Position numbers and translations under genes: made by a program. From contig JACSYO010002111.1 of the NCBI GenBank assembly GCA_016806645.1, forward strand, positions 578,501-642,500: DNA of 64,000 bases, given 5' to 3'. Numbering within the stretch: position 1 is the first letter of the stretch; every line of letters begins with the position of its first letter. This stretch comes from Ophiodon elongatus. Its lineage: Eukaryota > Chordata > Actinopteri > Perciformes > Hexagrammidae. Positions 1-12,490 of this stretch are shown piece after piece. A model generated the notes under the pieces. That model was given only the letters and a program-made list of their open reading frames with translations. It had not been told where the DNA came from and ran no database searches.

Positions 1-1365
1 GGACTGTGTTAGAAAGACATCAACCCCGCGTTCTGATTTACGCACATGGCAGAAGCATTTTCTCTTGGTATGGTGAGTTCACACCCTAGTTTCCCTTGAT
101 TTTTGCAAAGAAGTTGATGATGCACACAAACAAATGATTACCTAAAAAAATGCAGACACCCTTCTCCACAGTTCTGTTCACTTTTGGTCCTGGCTTTGGA
201 CAGTTCCCTTAGTTCAAATGAAGGGATATTCATTTTAACACCACATTCGTGGAGGCTATTATAGCAGCATATCAATGCCCATACTGTATGAACTCACAAA
301 CTTTAAAGGAATACTTAACACACAAAATTAACATTTGTATATCAATTACTCATCCTGTTACCTTAAATTATCTAAGAAACCCTTACTTTTAAAAACATTT
401 CTGGGAGAGTAGCTCGTCGACGAATAGTGAGCTTTCAGAGTATGCGACTGGATAAATGAGAATTCAATTATACTGCACGAGTTGTGTGAGAGTTTGTATA
501 ATTGGGGGATTCAATATAGTTTTGCTGTGGTTAAGCGTGGCCCCCATTTACTGTAATTCATCAAGACTTCTTGTTTTTTGATTCTCCGTTCACTGTGGAG
601 GCATGACAGAAAAAAGTTTTCTTCAATAATTCAAGGTGACACAGGGTGAGTGATAGATGTATAGATGGTCATCTTAGGGTGAAGTATTTCTTTAATGATA
701 AAACACGGACTTGAGAGTACAATTGAATTGGTACACTTAGTCTTGAATCATGATTACTTTTAGAGACAAGTCCCCACTAGCAGCTTTGTGTGGCTGTACT
801 TACTGTAGGTACAGCAATGCTTTGAGATAAATGCTCAAAGTCAACATGCTAACATGCTCTCAATGACAACTAACATTCTAATGTTTGGCAGTTAGAACTT
901 TTACCATGTCCACCATCTTTGTTTAGCATGTTAGCATGCTATTATATGCTAATTAGCAGTAAACACAAAGCACAGCTGCCACTGATGGGAACGTCATTAG
1001 TTCTGCAGGTATTGGATCAAGGAGTTGGACAGAATAAAATTTTACCTGGCTTTATAAGAAAAGTCAGAGGATCACCAAAGTGATTATAATTTATCTTGAG
1101 GGGGACATGAGTATAACCTGAGCCTCCAGATTGTTTGTTACACAGAACCATCTGCGAAGCCGTCATTGAAAAAGGTCAGGCACCCTCAAAAACTGACTGG
1201 CAGGTGATTGGATGAACCATCTGTCAATCAAACTCTTGGTTAAGCCAGTCTGGATTAAAGTGAAAACAATTATTTTCCATGATGAAAAGCCATCAGTGTC
1301 GTTCTTTGCTCTTCTTTCAATAAAGAAATCCTCTCCAGTAGCAGCATCCACGCTAACCTCTTCAG
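1..1365. other. Intergenic, no gene seen
   Basis: AT-rich sequence with small CATGCTAACATGCT-type word repeats near 840-940 and no coding or RNA signature. Confidence 0.5.
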
Positions 1366-1690
1366 GAGCCGGGGCGACTGGTAGAGCAGGGTCGTCCTTA
1401 AATCAGAGGATCGGGAGTTTGATCCCCGGCTCCATTAGTCCATGTCCTTGGGCAAGACACTTAACCTCAAATTAGTTGGAATTGTGCCTGTGGTGTATGA
1501 ATGGGTATGAATGGTTAGTCCTGCAGGGCAGGTGGCACACTGCATTGTAGCTCCTCCCATCAGTGTATGAATGGGTGTGAATGGGTGAATGACGACATGT
1601 AGTGCTAAAGAGCTTTGAGTGGTCAGAAGACTAGAAAAGATCTATACAAGTACAGGTCCATTTAGCATTTTAGTGTGATTGGAAACTATC
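1366..1690 (+). repeat. tRNA-headed SINE
   Basis: TGGTAGAGCAG fits the RNA polymerase III A box and AGTTTGATCCC approximates the B box. The body CCATGTCCTTGGGCAAGACA, two ATCAGTGTATGAATGGG-type motifs and GAGCTTTGAGTGGTC are shared with copies at 29811 and 31588. Confidence 0.8.
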
Positions 1691-2614
1691 ACTACAGTTC
1701 AGGTTTTTATCTTTTACCATTTCATTCACCCCTCAGAAATGAGCTCACCACAACTTCTAATATATGTACTTGAGCTGAAAGAACTTGATTGATTTCAGTT
1801 GGTTAATTAGGAAGAGTCTCTGTTGTAGTTTGCTATACATTTATTTTGTCCACACAATAGCATGTTAGATGTTCATACTTAAAGTTCTTCCCTACAAAAA
1901 ACGCTATACACTGGGTGACTTTGTGCTCTATTGTCCAAACTTCACATTGGCTTCTATGTGGAACAACAGAGGACTGCTGGGAGGAGAGTGGAAAGTTTGG
2001 AGGAATTTCTCCAGCGGAGAACAGCTGTTGTCACTAGGTGGGTGACTGTAGTTTTGGGGCTGTTTACTCAGCATGTGTCCGTGGCACACTTTGGGTCAAA
2101 GCTGTGGACTGGAAGTGTGGTTTCACTGTGGGACTAAATTGTTTCCTCTAAGGCAGAGCAGAAAAGTACGTTTATATTCAAACAAACATATGACTAAAAA
2201 CCGAACACTCTTCATTGTCTCCTCTGACAACTGGCCAAGTAAGAGATAACTTGGGCGAAACAAAAAAGCTTCTTGAGTAATTGGAAGAACCCTTACTCCT
2301 ACGTTTTCAGATACATTCATACTTTTTACACAATCCATAGTCATACAGTACCCTGCTTCACCTACTTATAACAACATAAACACAGCAGCCTCATCACCTG
2401 CATCATCAGCACATTTAAAGCACAAAAACCACAGTATAACCCAAACCGCTTCAGTGCTGCAAACTGGATCACATGGGTCCGACTTTCCCTCTAAAGATAC
2501 TTGGTCATGTAGTGCTGCCTAATGCAGTAGCTGTTCATGTCCACCACTGTGCACCACTGCACTGTTCCCAAGTCTCAGTATGTGAAAAGTGATCAAGCAG
2601 ATCGTCCTCCTGCT

Positions 2615-2919
2615 CTAAACAGCTGCCGTGGTAACATTTTCATCAGCACCGTTGGCGGTGGCCGCCGTGCCTGAAGGGGCCCCGTTGGCTGGTGTGTGTG
2701 GGGTGACCTTTGCCAGTCGGTGCTCCTTGCTGTGGGTGCAGCTGCGGGCGCAGAGTTGGCAGGAGGCGCAGGCCGAGTTGCAGCAGGGCAAGAAGCGGCA
2801 GACGCTGACGCGCCAAAGGAACCAGCCGGGCGACCAGCAGCACCAGCAGAGCACCACGCTGCCGGCCACCACACCCAGGATGATGTAGAGAACCAGCAGG
2901 GACAGGGAGGCTGGGGAGT
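2615..2919 (-). CDS. ldlrad2: ldlrad2 exon 5 (transmembrane and cytoplasmic tail)
   Basis: Terminal coding exon, acceptor CCCTAG, TAG stop at 2615-2617. It encodes a hydrophobic helix (SLLVLYIILGVVAGSVVLCW), then a juxtamembrane region with about a dozen Cys, then a Thr/Ala-rich end. The Cys cluster just inside the membrane suggests S-acylation; that is inference. Confidence 0.88.
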
Positions 2920-5900
2920 CTAGGGATCATACAAAATACAATTCTCTTTATTCACATGGCAGCCTTATCTTTAAGTTATAATGCAGGTGGGAAACACCTA
3001 TATAACTTGTATGTTACTAACCAAACTACTACTGGGGTTTGAGCCCTTCAGTCTGTACACTGTCACCCCGAGGAGGCTCACACACCACTCACTACTGAAA
3101 CGCTGTTGGATCTGCCAGGAACCAAATCCTCCTGAGGCTCCTGTCCTCTGTGTTGGCCTGACTCTGGCTCCCTCTATGCCCTCCTACTGCCTCAAACAAA
3201 AGTACCAATGGTAGAAATAAAAAACTAGCTCATAGAGCACGAAATGTGCTGAAATTGTCCCCCAACAAATGCGCTTTTACTCCTGTGTGAGAAAAGTTAG
3301 CTAAAAACTGCATTTAGATTTACAGATTTACATCTTCAGAAGGGACTAATGAGTCACATGTCCCAAAAAAAATCAGGAAGTATTCAGACATGGACTAACA
3401 AATAGTGGTTATATGGGGGGTCAAGTGGTCATTAAGTCTGGTGGAAACTAAAATTAAATAAATACTGAACCAAAAAAAAATATAATAATGCCGTATAGCA
3501 GGATTATTTTAGGTGACGGACCCACTGGATTTTTTATTTATTTTTTATTCTACTGGTTTTGCGGCAAGTCCTGCCCTACTGTGATGTGATAGGCTAACAC
3601 TTGTTACTTTGAGGTGAAATACATGGTGTTGGATGTTTGGTGATGTAGTGACCACATGTGGGTCGTGCAACACAGCTAATGCAGTATGATAGCGTCCTCC
3701 ATTTTGAACTCTCTGTTCCCTCAAAGGTCAGATGTCAAAGTTGACAAAACTTCAAAACTCAATGCACCGCTTAAATTGGCTTTGGAAGAAATTCAATAAC
3801 TACTGCAATTTCCAACCTAATCTCTAGAAAAAGTTTTGGTATTGTACATTTCTGCAAACCATCCATGTTTCTGAACCAAAAATACTTACATTTCATCAGC
3901 CTCGTATCGCGCTAGCAGAAACCCACAATGCCACGTGGTTAACATTGTAAAACGATTGGTTAGGTTTAGGCAACGCAACTTCTTAATGTTGGAAAAAAGA
4001 TCATGGTTTGTGTTCAAATAATAAGGTAACAACGTAATGTGATAAGGTAACGTGGCAACTACAATAAATAAATAACGACGCTGCATATTTTCTTATGTAA
4101 TGCTAAGTAACAAGCGTAACAATGTTACATAATAAGCATAAATTCAACATTTACTTTTGGTTTTACACGGGACACAAACAGCAATCTCCTGGGTGAAAGT
4201 CCTTTGACCCATCCTCCACCTCTCCTACCCGTCCTCAGAAGACCTTCTCGCTTGTTATGATACCACATAACTTTTAATAACCGTTGATCGATATACTACG
4301 ATAACTCTGACCAAATGCAAAAACTTAGACATTTAAAGTATCCATGGTTTGCTGGTATCCATTATTTCCTGGCGACTGGGCCAGCAATTGTTATTGACAT
4401 TGAGGCCTTTTTGCTGTTAAAAAGCTGTGTGACCTCGGCCTTAGTGTTGTGACCACCACCAATCAAAAGGAGATGTCTAGATAATGAAAATCAGGAACTT
4501 ATTCTCCAACCTATGAGCCTCTAAATAACAACAATCCAACATTTTGGGAAATACAACTCGCTATGCCATCTTATCCAGTCAGAAAAAAACATCAATATCA
4601 TTTTAATCTTTGTGCCCAATTCAGAGATACAGGTCCAACTTCCAAGTTAAAAGTTAACAAACTAGCAAATCTGTTGAATCGTCATTTAAGTTACTCACTG
4701 TGCAGTCAATGAACCATACACAGTGTACAGCCTGGTGCTCACTAACTGTTCAGATGTCCAGTATTTATACTCTTGGAAAATGAAAGAAATTCAACCACAG
4801 CTACCAAATCTGTTGATCCAGCCTGTGGTCCCTCACGGTGGGCTGACCAGGGTGCATTGAAATGCTTCTCAGCTAGTAAACAGCTAGCAATTTGCACAGT
4901 AGGCTAATGTGAATCCCCTTCTCCCGCTCTCAATGGAACAGTCAGAACGGAAGAATAGCTGTTTTCTTTGGCCAGACTTGGCTGGGCCTTGAAAGCAATC
5001 AGAAGCTGACAGGTGGGCCCAGACAGTCCGTGTTTGCACCTCTGACGCTGGAAGAGAGACGGACCACTCAAAAGGCTGCTCCCTGCCGTGAGAATCCATC
5101 ACCATTTATTGGTTTACGAGGCTTTAGTGAAATTAACGACTCAATGGTCACCTCCATTAGTTTTATGCCCAGTCATCAGGACACTTTGCATCCAAATGGG
5201 CACTTAGTTAATTTGTCTACCAACCGACCGACTACAGGACATAAGCTTGGTGCATTATACCTTGATTGATTCCTGCTGGTGGAGAGTGTTTCTACTAGTT
5301 GAATTAATATATATCTACCGTGTCAAAGCTGCTACTCACCTGTTACAGACTCATGACTGGGAGCGCTGTCTGGCACACCACAGTTGTTATGAGTAGGAAT
5401 CGGCACTGTGGGTGGATTCACAAAAGGTGGGGGTGGGGTTGCTATTGGCGGTGGAGGTTCAGGAGATAAAAGCTGACCTGCTGATGAAGGACAGATTAGG
5501 GTCAGATTTTAAATGGTGGGAAAAGCTAGGTTGTTGAACCGTAAAGATACCCCCTTATATTTGTTATAGTGCATCAACTATGACATTTTAAGCATGTTGT
5601 AATAAAATCAGGGACTGTATCTTTACATAGCAGCATCACAGATGTCACCTCATCACTTAACTGACCTTTACAACCCGTGGTCAGGTTTTCCTCCAGGTCA
5701 CTTCCATCCCCACAGTTGTCAATGCCTTTATCGTCACACACCAGACTGAGAGGGATACACTTCCCATTTCTGCAGGTGAAATAGGGCTCATTGCTGCACT
5801 CTGATTGGTTGAAACCTGAAGAGGAAGATAACAATTAAGGGATTGGGGCAAGAGAGGAAGAATCTGAGTGAACCATGAAAACCTAAGGGCTGCAAGTGGA

Positions 5901-8900
5901 GTTTGACAGTTTCTTTGATTGAGATTTAAAGCAAAAAAGAAATATCGTTGCTTACAGAGTTTTCTTGAAAATAAACAGTTATCCTTAAGGGTTAGCAAAT
6001 ATGTTGAATGCCTTTTTATCCTCAAAAAGTATTTTCAAAGGTATTGTTTACATCAATGTTAGCTAGTATAGTGTAGCAACTCAGGAGGCAACCTCAGGTT
6101 CTGAAAAGTGAAGCCAATGCTGAAGTCCCTTAAACCTGCATTATCTCTAGTGTTCGCCAGGGGGCGACTCCTCTGATCGCATAGAAGTCTATGAGAAAAT
6201 GACTCTACTTCTCTCTTGATTTATTACCTCAGTAAACATTGTAAACGTGAGTTTATGGTCTCAATCTCTAGTTTCAAGTCTTCTTCAATACAGCATGATG
6301 TTCATTTAGTAAATTATGGTCCATTTAGTATCAAATAGACCTTAAAGCAGGGGATGCTTTAGGGCGGGGCTACAAGGTGATTCACAGGTTGCTTACACAG
6401 TGTTGTCCGGTTTGGGAGTTGTCCATATTTTCTTCTTAGTACTTTAACCCTTTCACAGTGTGCTTTCAATTCATGAACTTGAATTGAAACATTTTGTACA
6501 CCTAAAAGTGATTCAGTGTTCAGTTGTGTTTCTCTCTGACCTTCTCCTGTCATTTCTAGTTGAAAAAAAAACTAAATGATGACGGTCAAAATAAAATGAT
6601 TTTCAGTGAACTTGCTACTTGTTTTCTTAACAGACTGCCCATGATGACTTACTGTTTACATAATAATAATAATAATTTGAGATACAGCTCAGCACTGTTC
6701 ATCAAGTTATTCTAGACATAAATCTGTAATGAACATTGTGTTTTGGTTCGGCCGATTTGGTAAGTCATATTCAAATGTTGATAGTTTAGAGCAGGGGTCA
6801 TCAACCTTTTTGAAACCGAGAGCTACTTCAAGGGTACAAAATAGTACGAAGGGCTACTTGTTTGATACAAACTTCCTGAATAACAAATTTGCACAGATCA
6901 CTTTTTAATAATAATAATATATGTGAAGTGACTGTCTGATCACATATCAATGTTAATTATTCCTCACAATAATTATTAACAATAATTTCCACAACAATGA
7001 TGGTAAGAAACACAGATATATTTAAACATGTATTTCTGTTAATCTGTTTCAACATTTGAAAGTCAGAGGTATCACATCTCTGATATTTTTGTAAATATAT
7101 TTGACAGTTTTGTATGAAGCACATATGTAGCATTTTGTTCAAAATCACACCTGTTATATTTTTGTACAAATTATCACTTTAAATTTTTTTTGGAAATCAT
7201 TAACTGACATATCTAACCACTACCTTTGTAATATTTAACAAATCATGAACTCTGTCTGCACAAATGATCAGTTATGTAAGATAAAAAAAGACTGTTGTTT
7301 GCCCAAAGCTGCCTTTAAGTCCCGGGCTGTTTCTGTCCGTAGTGCGCTGCCCGGTGGGTAGCTAGATGGAAGCTTTATGACATGTACCGAAGTGTCTCTC
7401 CACATTGTGCCGCTTCGCCGTCGCAACAGTCGCCCCGCAAATGAGACACACACATTTTTCTTTCACTGTTGTAAAAAAGAACTCTTCCTCCCAATCATCG
7501 TAAAAAACATAAGTTTTCTTTCGCTTTTCTGCCACGTTTTATTTTGTTTCGAGGGTAAAAACCGCATCTAGCTCCCCATCCTTAAACGCTTTAAACTTTA
7601 GAGCGTTTAAGGGCATGTAACACTTATATAAAAGTTTAGATCGTGTCTCATAAGTTGCAATTTTAGGGTTTATACCATTTGTTAAACAGATTTGGTGCAA
7701 AATGTAAAATGTTGACGGCTCGAGGATTAAATCAATCGCTGCAAAATACCACCCCAAGACACCGAGACCTCGAGGAACCCCATAGAGAAAACCATGCTGT
7801 CATTTGGTATCTAAAAACGTTGACGTTTAGAGATTTCTGAAAGAATTGTATTTTATACACCATTTTTAGAATTTGTACATATTTGTACTGCTTGCAATGC
7901 TTTTACAAATCTCAATAATTGTGCTGGTAACCATAGCGACAATACTGATGCTATCTAACACCAAAGCAAATTCCTAATACGTGAAAACCTACTTTGCGAT
8001 AAAGCGGGGACAAGTAGCTATTGTATGAGAGAGATAACACACTCCAAGATTACATAAAATAACAGACCTTGTCCATTATTTTCTAGTTTCAGATCCTCTG
8101 GATCATTATACCAGCATATTATAGTATGAATGTCGTCTAAGCATCTGTAGGACGGATGGACGTGTCTGTGTCTTTCTTACCCAGTCTGAAGGACGTAAAG
8201 TCCCCCACAAAGTCGACCCGGGGCTGAGTCCCCCGGGTCACCAGCCTCAGGGTCAGGTAGTTCCCCGTGGACAACACCGGCCGGGGCGGGCTCTTCCCAC
8301 AAAGAGGAGGCCCGAGGGGAGGCGAGTTCCTGTCCCGTCCATCATAGAACTGAACATATGAGCCGGCGTGACACGGGTCACCCGAGCTTTCACCAGAGGT
8401 GGGCTCCAGTCTGGGGTTGAGAGGGGCGGGGCCACGGGGGGACTCTGGAAAGAGAGGCGCCGGGCTCAGAGGGGACACTCGGAGCAGACTGTAGACCAGG
8501 AAGAAGCGGAAGTGGAACTGGACCTTGTCCTTCGGGGAGCTGGCCTGCATGGTGAGGTGGCAGTCAGTCGCCATCGTCACAAAGTAGTACTTCTTGGATT
8601 CCTGGTGCGAGTTGACGATCATGCCGTCGCCACGGATCGTCTGGCCACAGAAGTCCACCACGTTCACTGACAGGACAGAGACACATGAGACAGGTTCCTC
8701 AGAGACAAGCTGTCCAATGGAGCATGTCCGTAATGAAATGAGTCCAAGTCTAAACACACAGCTTTTAAAACATATGTGATATCACTGATCACAAAAGGCA
8801 TTGAGTCTTTTGGAGTCTCATTCTTGACAGAGACGAGAAGGCTGTTTTTAAAGTAATCAGACATTTTAGTTGCAAGGAAAAGAAAACGGTAACCGATGTG

Positions 8901-9205
8901 TAAAGATCACATTGACATGACATGAAATCATTATCTGAAGAATCTGAGGAACAGGCACGATTTGGGGCTTATTGATTCAAATTCATGGAGGGGAATAAGT
9001 TTGCTAAGACTTTGTAGTGAACTTGCAATTCATTTTTCATTTTTATTTTCATCTTTTACTTTTGAGCGGTTTTGTTGTTAAATCATTTATTTGTATCCAC
9101 AATAGGAAGGGATTTCTTTACTACTGTATTGTATGTACTGTACCAACAAGTATGACAGCAAAAGGTGCCTGAAGTGTATGTTTTATTATGAAATTCCATA
9201 AATAA

Positions 9206-9245
<40 letters not shown>

Positions 9246-12200
9246 ATGGGTTCAGTGAGTGTGATGTCGCTATTCGTCCACTGCAGCTCAACAGGGAGCC
9301 GCTGTCCACAAAGAGGGAATGTTATACCAACAACAGCCGGAAATCAAGAAACTAAAGCGAGTCCAGTTGCTCTAGACTAAGCTTTACAAATATTGTTTTT
9401 TATTGAGCCAAGGATTATATGTTCAGCACATCGTTGTGTCAAACCATTTGCGTGAAAGAATCACAAAACCACCTTCATTTGTGATTACAAATATGAAACG
9501 GATAATATAAAAGGTACAGGATTGCATTTTGAGAAAAATATCAAATAAAAAGTAAAGTAAAAGGGAAGAGACACATCTTAAGAATAAAATAAATAAATCA
9601 TTAAATAAGATTTGACAAAGATACAATAAATATATATATATATATATATATATAGTAAGGTAAAGGAGACATGAAGAAATGAAATCTAATTCTAGGAGAG
9701 TCTGTGAGAGTTGTTTGTTGTGAACACGCTGCTGGATGTAGACGCTCACACACATCAGAGTGAACCTGCTCGGCTAAATCATCACCAGGCTGGACCATGA
9801 CAGATGGGTGGATGGATCCGGCTCCAGCAGCCCACCCCCTGCCTCTGGGCCACAGGCCAAATAATGAGAAAATTTACGACCACCCCCGGAGTTTATTAGC
9901 TCCGTTTCCCTGGGAGACCACTAGATCCTCCTGCACTGACCTCCAGGAATGTCCCAAAGCCCGGGAGCCCCTGTTGGTGGGAAACAGCTCATCCTCTCTG
10001 CACCGCACAAGTAAATACAAAGCCTCGGGGGACACTGTCCAAAACATGGAGGACCAGTGGACACCAAGTCCCCAGTAAAGCTTTTTGCAGGCTGAAAATG
10101 CAACTCTTTAAAATGCTGTGATTGTAAATGGAGTCCGTTTCAGAGAGCAAAGCCAGAGGGTGAAGGTGTGTGTGACACACTGTAGTGAGAAATGTGTCTG
10201 AGACAGCATTGTGTGGAAAAGGGCAGCAGCCTCACTGTCCATCATGTGTTATCCTAACGCTGGTGACTCAACACAGGCTAGCCTTCTATCACCTCACACC
10301 GGAACAGATCCAGTCCTCTGTGGACCGACACTCTTTATAAACAGTAGTGAATCAGCATGAAAATAACAGGGGGCTTTTATCATGTATACGGAAGTCTATA
10401 CCACTACAGCAATACGGATCATGAAAGGTGTATTTTTAGAAAATAATGTATATCAAAGGCTGCTGTGAAGCACTCAGGGAGCAACGTGGAGTTCAGGGTC
10501 TCTCTCAAAGACACTTCGACATGCAGACAGGAGGAGACGGGGATCGAACAGCCAACTCTATCCCCCGATCCACAGTAATGTACTAATTAGTGATTGCATA
10601 TCGCCAAAAACACAGGACTGTTGTCCTGCGTCGTATCCTGCCGTGTATCTAGAGTTCTTCTCATTTCCTGATTTTGTATCTCCTTGATTCCTTTCCTCGC
10701 TCCTCGAGATGCATTTTAGGAACTGTGATGTCCTTCAGGATGGAGCGCCGAGGTCGTATCCGGGTCACAAGCCGGAGGATCGAGGAAATGAGGAAGACCC
10801 CCGGGTGTGGATTTCAGGAAGCTCCCAACCAACTAAGTCGCCCTCTCCAATCAGCACCACCTGATCCACCAACAGAAGGCCCTTCCTCCTCCTCCTCCTC
10901 CTCCTCCTCCTCCTCCTCCTCCTCCTCCCTTCCTCTCACTCCCGGCAGCTCTTTGTTTCATTTAGATTTGTACCTTTAATTAACCAGTTCAGTCGATTGA
11001 GAACCAACTCTCATGAGGAGGTGGACCTGGCCTGCAGAGTCAGAGTCTCTCCTCACCACTTTGTTCACTCTTCATTTATGTTTATGTTCCATAAGAATCT
11101 TAAATTGGATTTATCCAACTTCCTTTCCTCCTTCCTGTTGCTTTTTCCCTGGTTGTAATTTGTCTTACATACTTTGAAAATGATAACCTTCATCACAATA
11201 ATGCAACAGGTTTAAAACCGACCTGCTTGTTGATTTGCAACAACACAAAGGTCTAATGCATATTAAAGAGCTACCTCCATATATTTTCATTGAACTTAGT
11301 CTTATTACTTACTCGCTGATCAAACCGCTTGTTCAATAACTTCAACATCATTCGATAGCCATAGCAATATAATAAAGATAACTTTTGACTTACTTTTTAT
11401 GGACCATACCATGGTTTGGCTCCCTCACTGCAAATCACAGACTTCACACAGCAGCTATCCATTTCGCTAACCATACTCTTCCTTTCCAGGGGGCCCTTGT
11501 TTTCCGTTCATTCCCATAAGATATGAATTGATATGATCAGATTATGAAACTGGCTCGAGCTGGTGATCCATTATAGTGAACATTAAGCATGCATTCATGT
11601 TTGTCGAAAATTCTAACTCAGTGAAGACTTTTCCATCTGCATTTAAGGAAAGACATCCCAGACAAAAACATTGTTTTTCATTCCACGGGTCAATTTTGTG
11701 ATTTTGGGCTATTTTTAGGGCTGTCTTCAACCATAGAAATCTTGTATAAAAAAAAGAAAATAATTGTCTCAAGGTAAGTAATAAACTGGGGAAGTTAAGT
11801 TCATATTTCACAAGATAATGCCTCATTTTTATTTTTAAAAATAACAAAAACTTGTAATACAAAAAAAGTATGTTCCTAATGTGAGTACTCTGCTGGGAAA
11901 TTTCCATGGTGATATCTATTAATCAAGATGTGTAGACTCTTCACTGCATCACTCAACAACGCACAGTCAGAACGCACATCTCGTGACCTCTGAATGATCA
12001 GAAACAATGTGTGTGACGTGTGCAACAAATCTTTAGCGTCACAGAAACAATACTGAAGTCAACTTTAGTAGCTTCTTTTTTCTTTTGGTCAATAAACATA
12101 AATAGGAGGCGGTGATGAAGAAACTAGTCCTCTTTGCTGCTCGCTTTAGAAAGGAGAGCAGCGCTACTCTCCCCGCCATCGAAGCGTTACGCACGGACTG

Positions 12201-12371
12201 AAAGGAGTTGTGCTCGCGCGTCACCATCCAACGCGGTGCCAACGTCATCCATCCGTGCGTGAGAAGTGTGTCTGAGGTCTTACCGGTCTCGATGGCCGAG
12301 CTGTGGAGGGCCATGAGGCCGAGCAGGAGGAGCAGCCCGAGCAGCCGCCACCGGCAGCTCTCCGCCTCCAT
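2615..12371 (-). CDS. ldlrad2: ldlrad2: LDL receptor class A domain-containing protein 2, complete five-exon gene
   Basis: Single-pass membrane protein of unknown precise function. I model the CDS as complement of 2615-2919, 5340-5480, 5666-5815, 8181-8666 and 12284-12371, 389 aa; every intron is phase 1 with GT-AG ends. Order: signal peptide (residues 1-25, Leu-rich core), CUB-like module (about 30-190, with DFCGQT, RFFLVYSL, GSYVQFYDG and RLVTRGTQPRVDF blocks as I recall them in vertebrate LDLRAD2), one LDL-receptor class A repeat (about 195-240, six Cys and the CGDGSDLEE calcium cage), a Pro-rich linker (242-288), a transmembrane helix (about 294-315) and a Cys-rich cytoplasmic segment. 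The ATG at 12371 precedes the hydrophobic core; an upstream in-frame GTG is not needed. Identification is confident; function is not established by sequence. Confidence 0.93.
3950..4085. repeat. Dispersed repeat containing the GGTTAGGTTTAGGCAAC core
   Basis: GATTGGTTAGGTTTAGGCAA then CGCAACTTC...AAAAGATCATGGTTTG and repeated ATAAGGTAAC words match a common fish interspersed repeat. The core is the unit amplified at 62283. Confidence 0.55.
5340..5480 (-). CDS. ldlrad2: ldlrad2 exon 4 (Pro-rich linker)
   Basis: 141 nt, phase 1-1, encoding a proline-rich extracellular stalk (PEPPPP and TPPPP runs) with a single Cys near the end. The acceptor is a NAGNAG tandem (CAGCAG), so a form one residue shorter starting at 5477 is possible. 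Donor G|GTGAGT. Confidence 0.8.
5666..5815 (-). CDS. ldlrad2: ldlrad2 exon 3 (LDL-receptor class A repeat)
   Basis: 150 nt encoding a single LDLa repeat as a separate phase 1-1 exon, as usual for this domain. Six Cys are present, with the CRNGKCIPLSLVCD core and acidic CGDGSDLEE calcium-binding run. Acceptor CTTCAG and donor G|GTCAGT. Confidence 0.92.
6792..7560 (-). mobile_element. Degenerate hAT element in ldlrad2 intron 2
   Basis: Starts with CAGGGGTCATCAACCTTTTT followed by a GAGAGCTACTTCAAGGGTAC block, a common hAT end in fish genomes. The other end is not recognisable. A transposase N-terminal piece with a BED zinc finger lies at 7290-7497 on the minus strand. The central catalytic domain is absent. 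Confidence 0.7.
7290..7497 (-). pseudogene. hAT transposase BED zinc-finger remnant
   Basis: Minus-strand reading gives DWEEEFFF, then CLIC (7437-7448), then RHNVERHFGTCHK (H-X4-H near 7376-7396), then DLKAALGKQQSFF. This is the BED-finger N terminus of ZBED/GTF2IRD2-type hAT transposases (CLIC ... NVERHF-T-H ... LK-L--QQS-F). Stops interrupt it after the finger. Confidence 0.75.
8181..8666 (-). CDS. ldlrad2: ldlrad2 exon 2 (CUB-like module)
   Basis: 486 nt, phase 1 at both ends, flanked by TGTCAG acceptor and G|GTAAGA donor. It encodes the whole CUB-like module, including four Cys (FCGQ, TDCH, DPCH, PLCG contexts). A Pro/Ser-rich loop between the second and third Cys is the least conserved-looking part. 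Confidence 0.92.
9211..9238. repeat. (TA)n microsatellite
   Basis: Alternating AT run in ldlrad2 intron 1. Confidence 0.9.
9631..9654. repeat. (TA)n microsatellite
   Basis: Second alternating AT run in ldlrad2 intron 1, 400 bp from the first. Confidence 0.9.
10460..10562 (-). repeat. SINE fragment
   Basis: Plus strand AGGGAGCAACGTGGAGTTCA, GACACTTCGACATGCAGAC and GGGGATCGAACAGCCAAC are the body and reversed B box of a common teleost tRNA-derived SINE. It lies in ldlrad2 intron 1. Confidence 0.65.
10884..10928. repeat. (TCC)n microsatellite
   Basis: Fifteen or so CCT/TCC triplets in ldlrad2 intron 1; the apparent poly-Ser frame is not a gene. Confidence 0.93.
12284..12371 (-). CDS. ldlrad2: ldlrad2 exon 1 (signal peptide)
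   Basis: Begins at the ATG on 12371 and encodes 29 residues plus one base, with an uninterrupted Leu-rich hydrophobic core typical of a cleaved signal peptide. The donor is G|GTAAGA at 12283. It sits in a CpG-rich stretch that probably contains the promoter. Confidence 0.88.
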
Positions 12372-12490
12372 CGTCACCGGGCTGGGGCGCGAGCGCGCGG
12401 TGGAGAGCTCACAGAGGAGGCGCCGGACTCATTCCCGCTGCCGCTCGTCAGCGCGTCGCACGCGGCCACTGAAAGAATCGATCCGGGGTG
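12372..12490 (-). promoter_or_regulatory. CpG-rich 5' flank of ldlrad2
   Basis: Dense CpG dinucleotides (GCGCGAGCGCGCGG and similar) lie immediately upstream of the ldlrad2 start codon and through exon 1, in contrast to the AT-rich surroundings. This is what an unmethylated vertebrate promoter island looks like. No TATA box or start site could be fixed by eye. Confidence 0.4.

Noticed and set aside
12372..12377. Upstream start of ldlrad2 six bases earlier
   Set aside because: The codon at 12377 is GTG; the ATG at 12371 suits a vertebrate gene.
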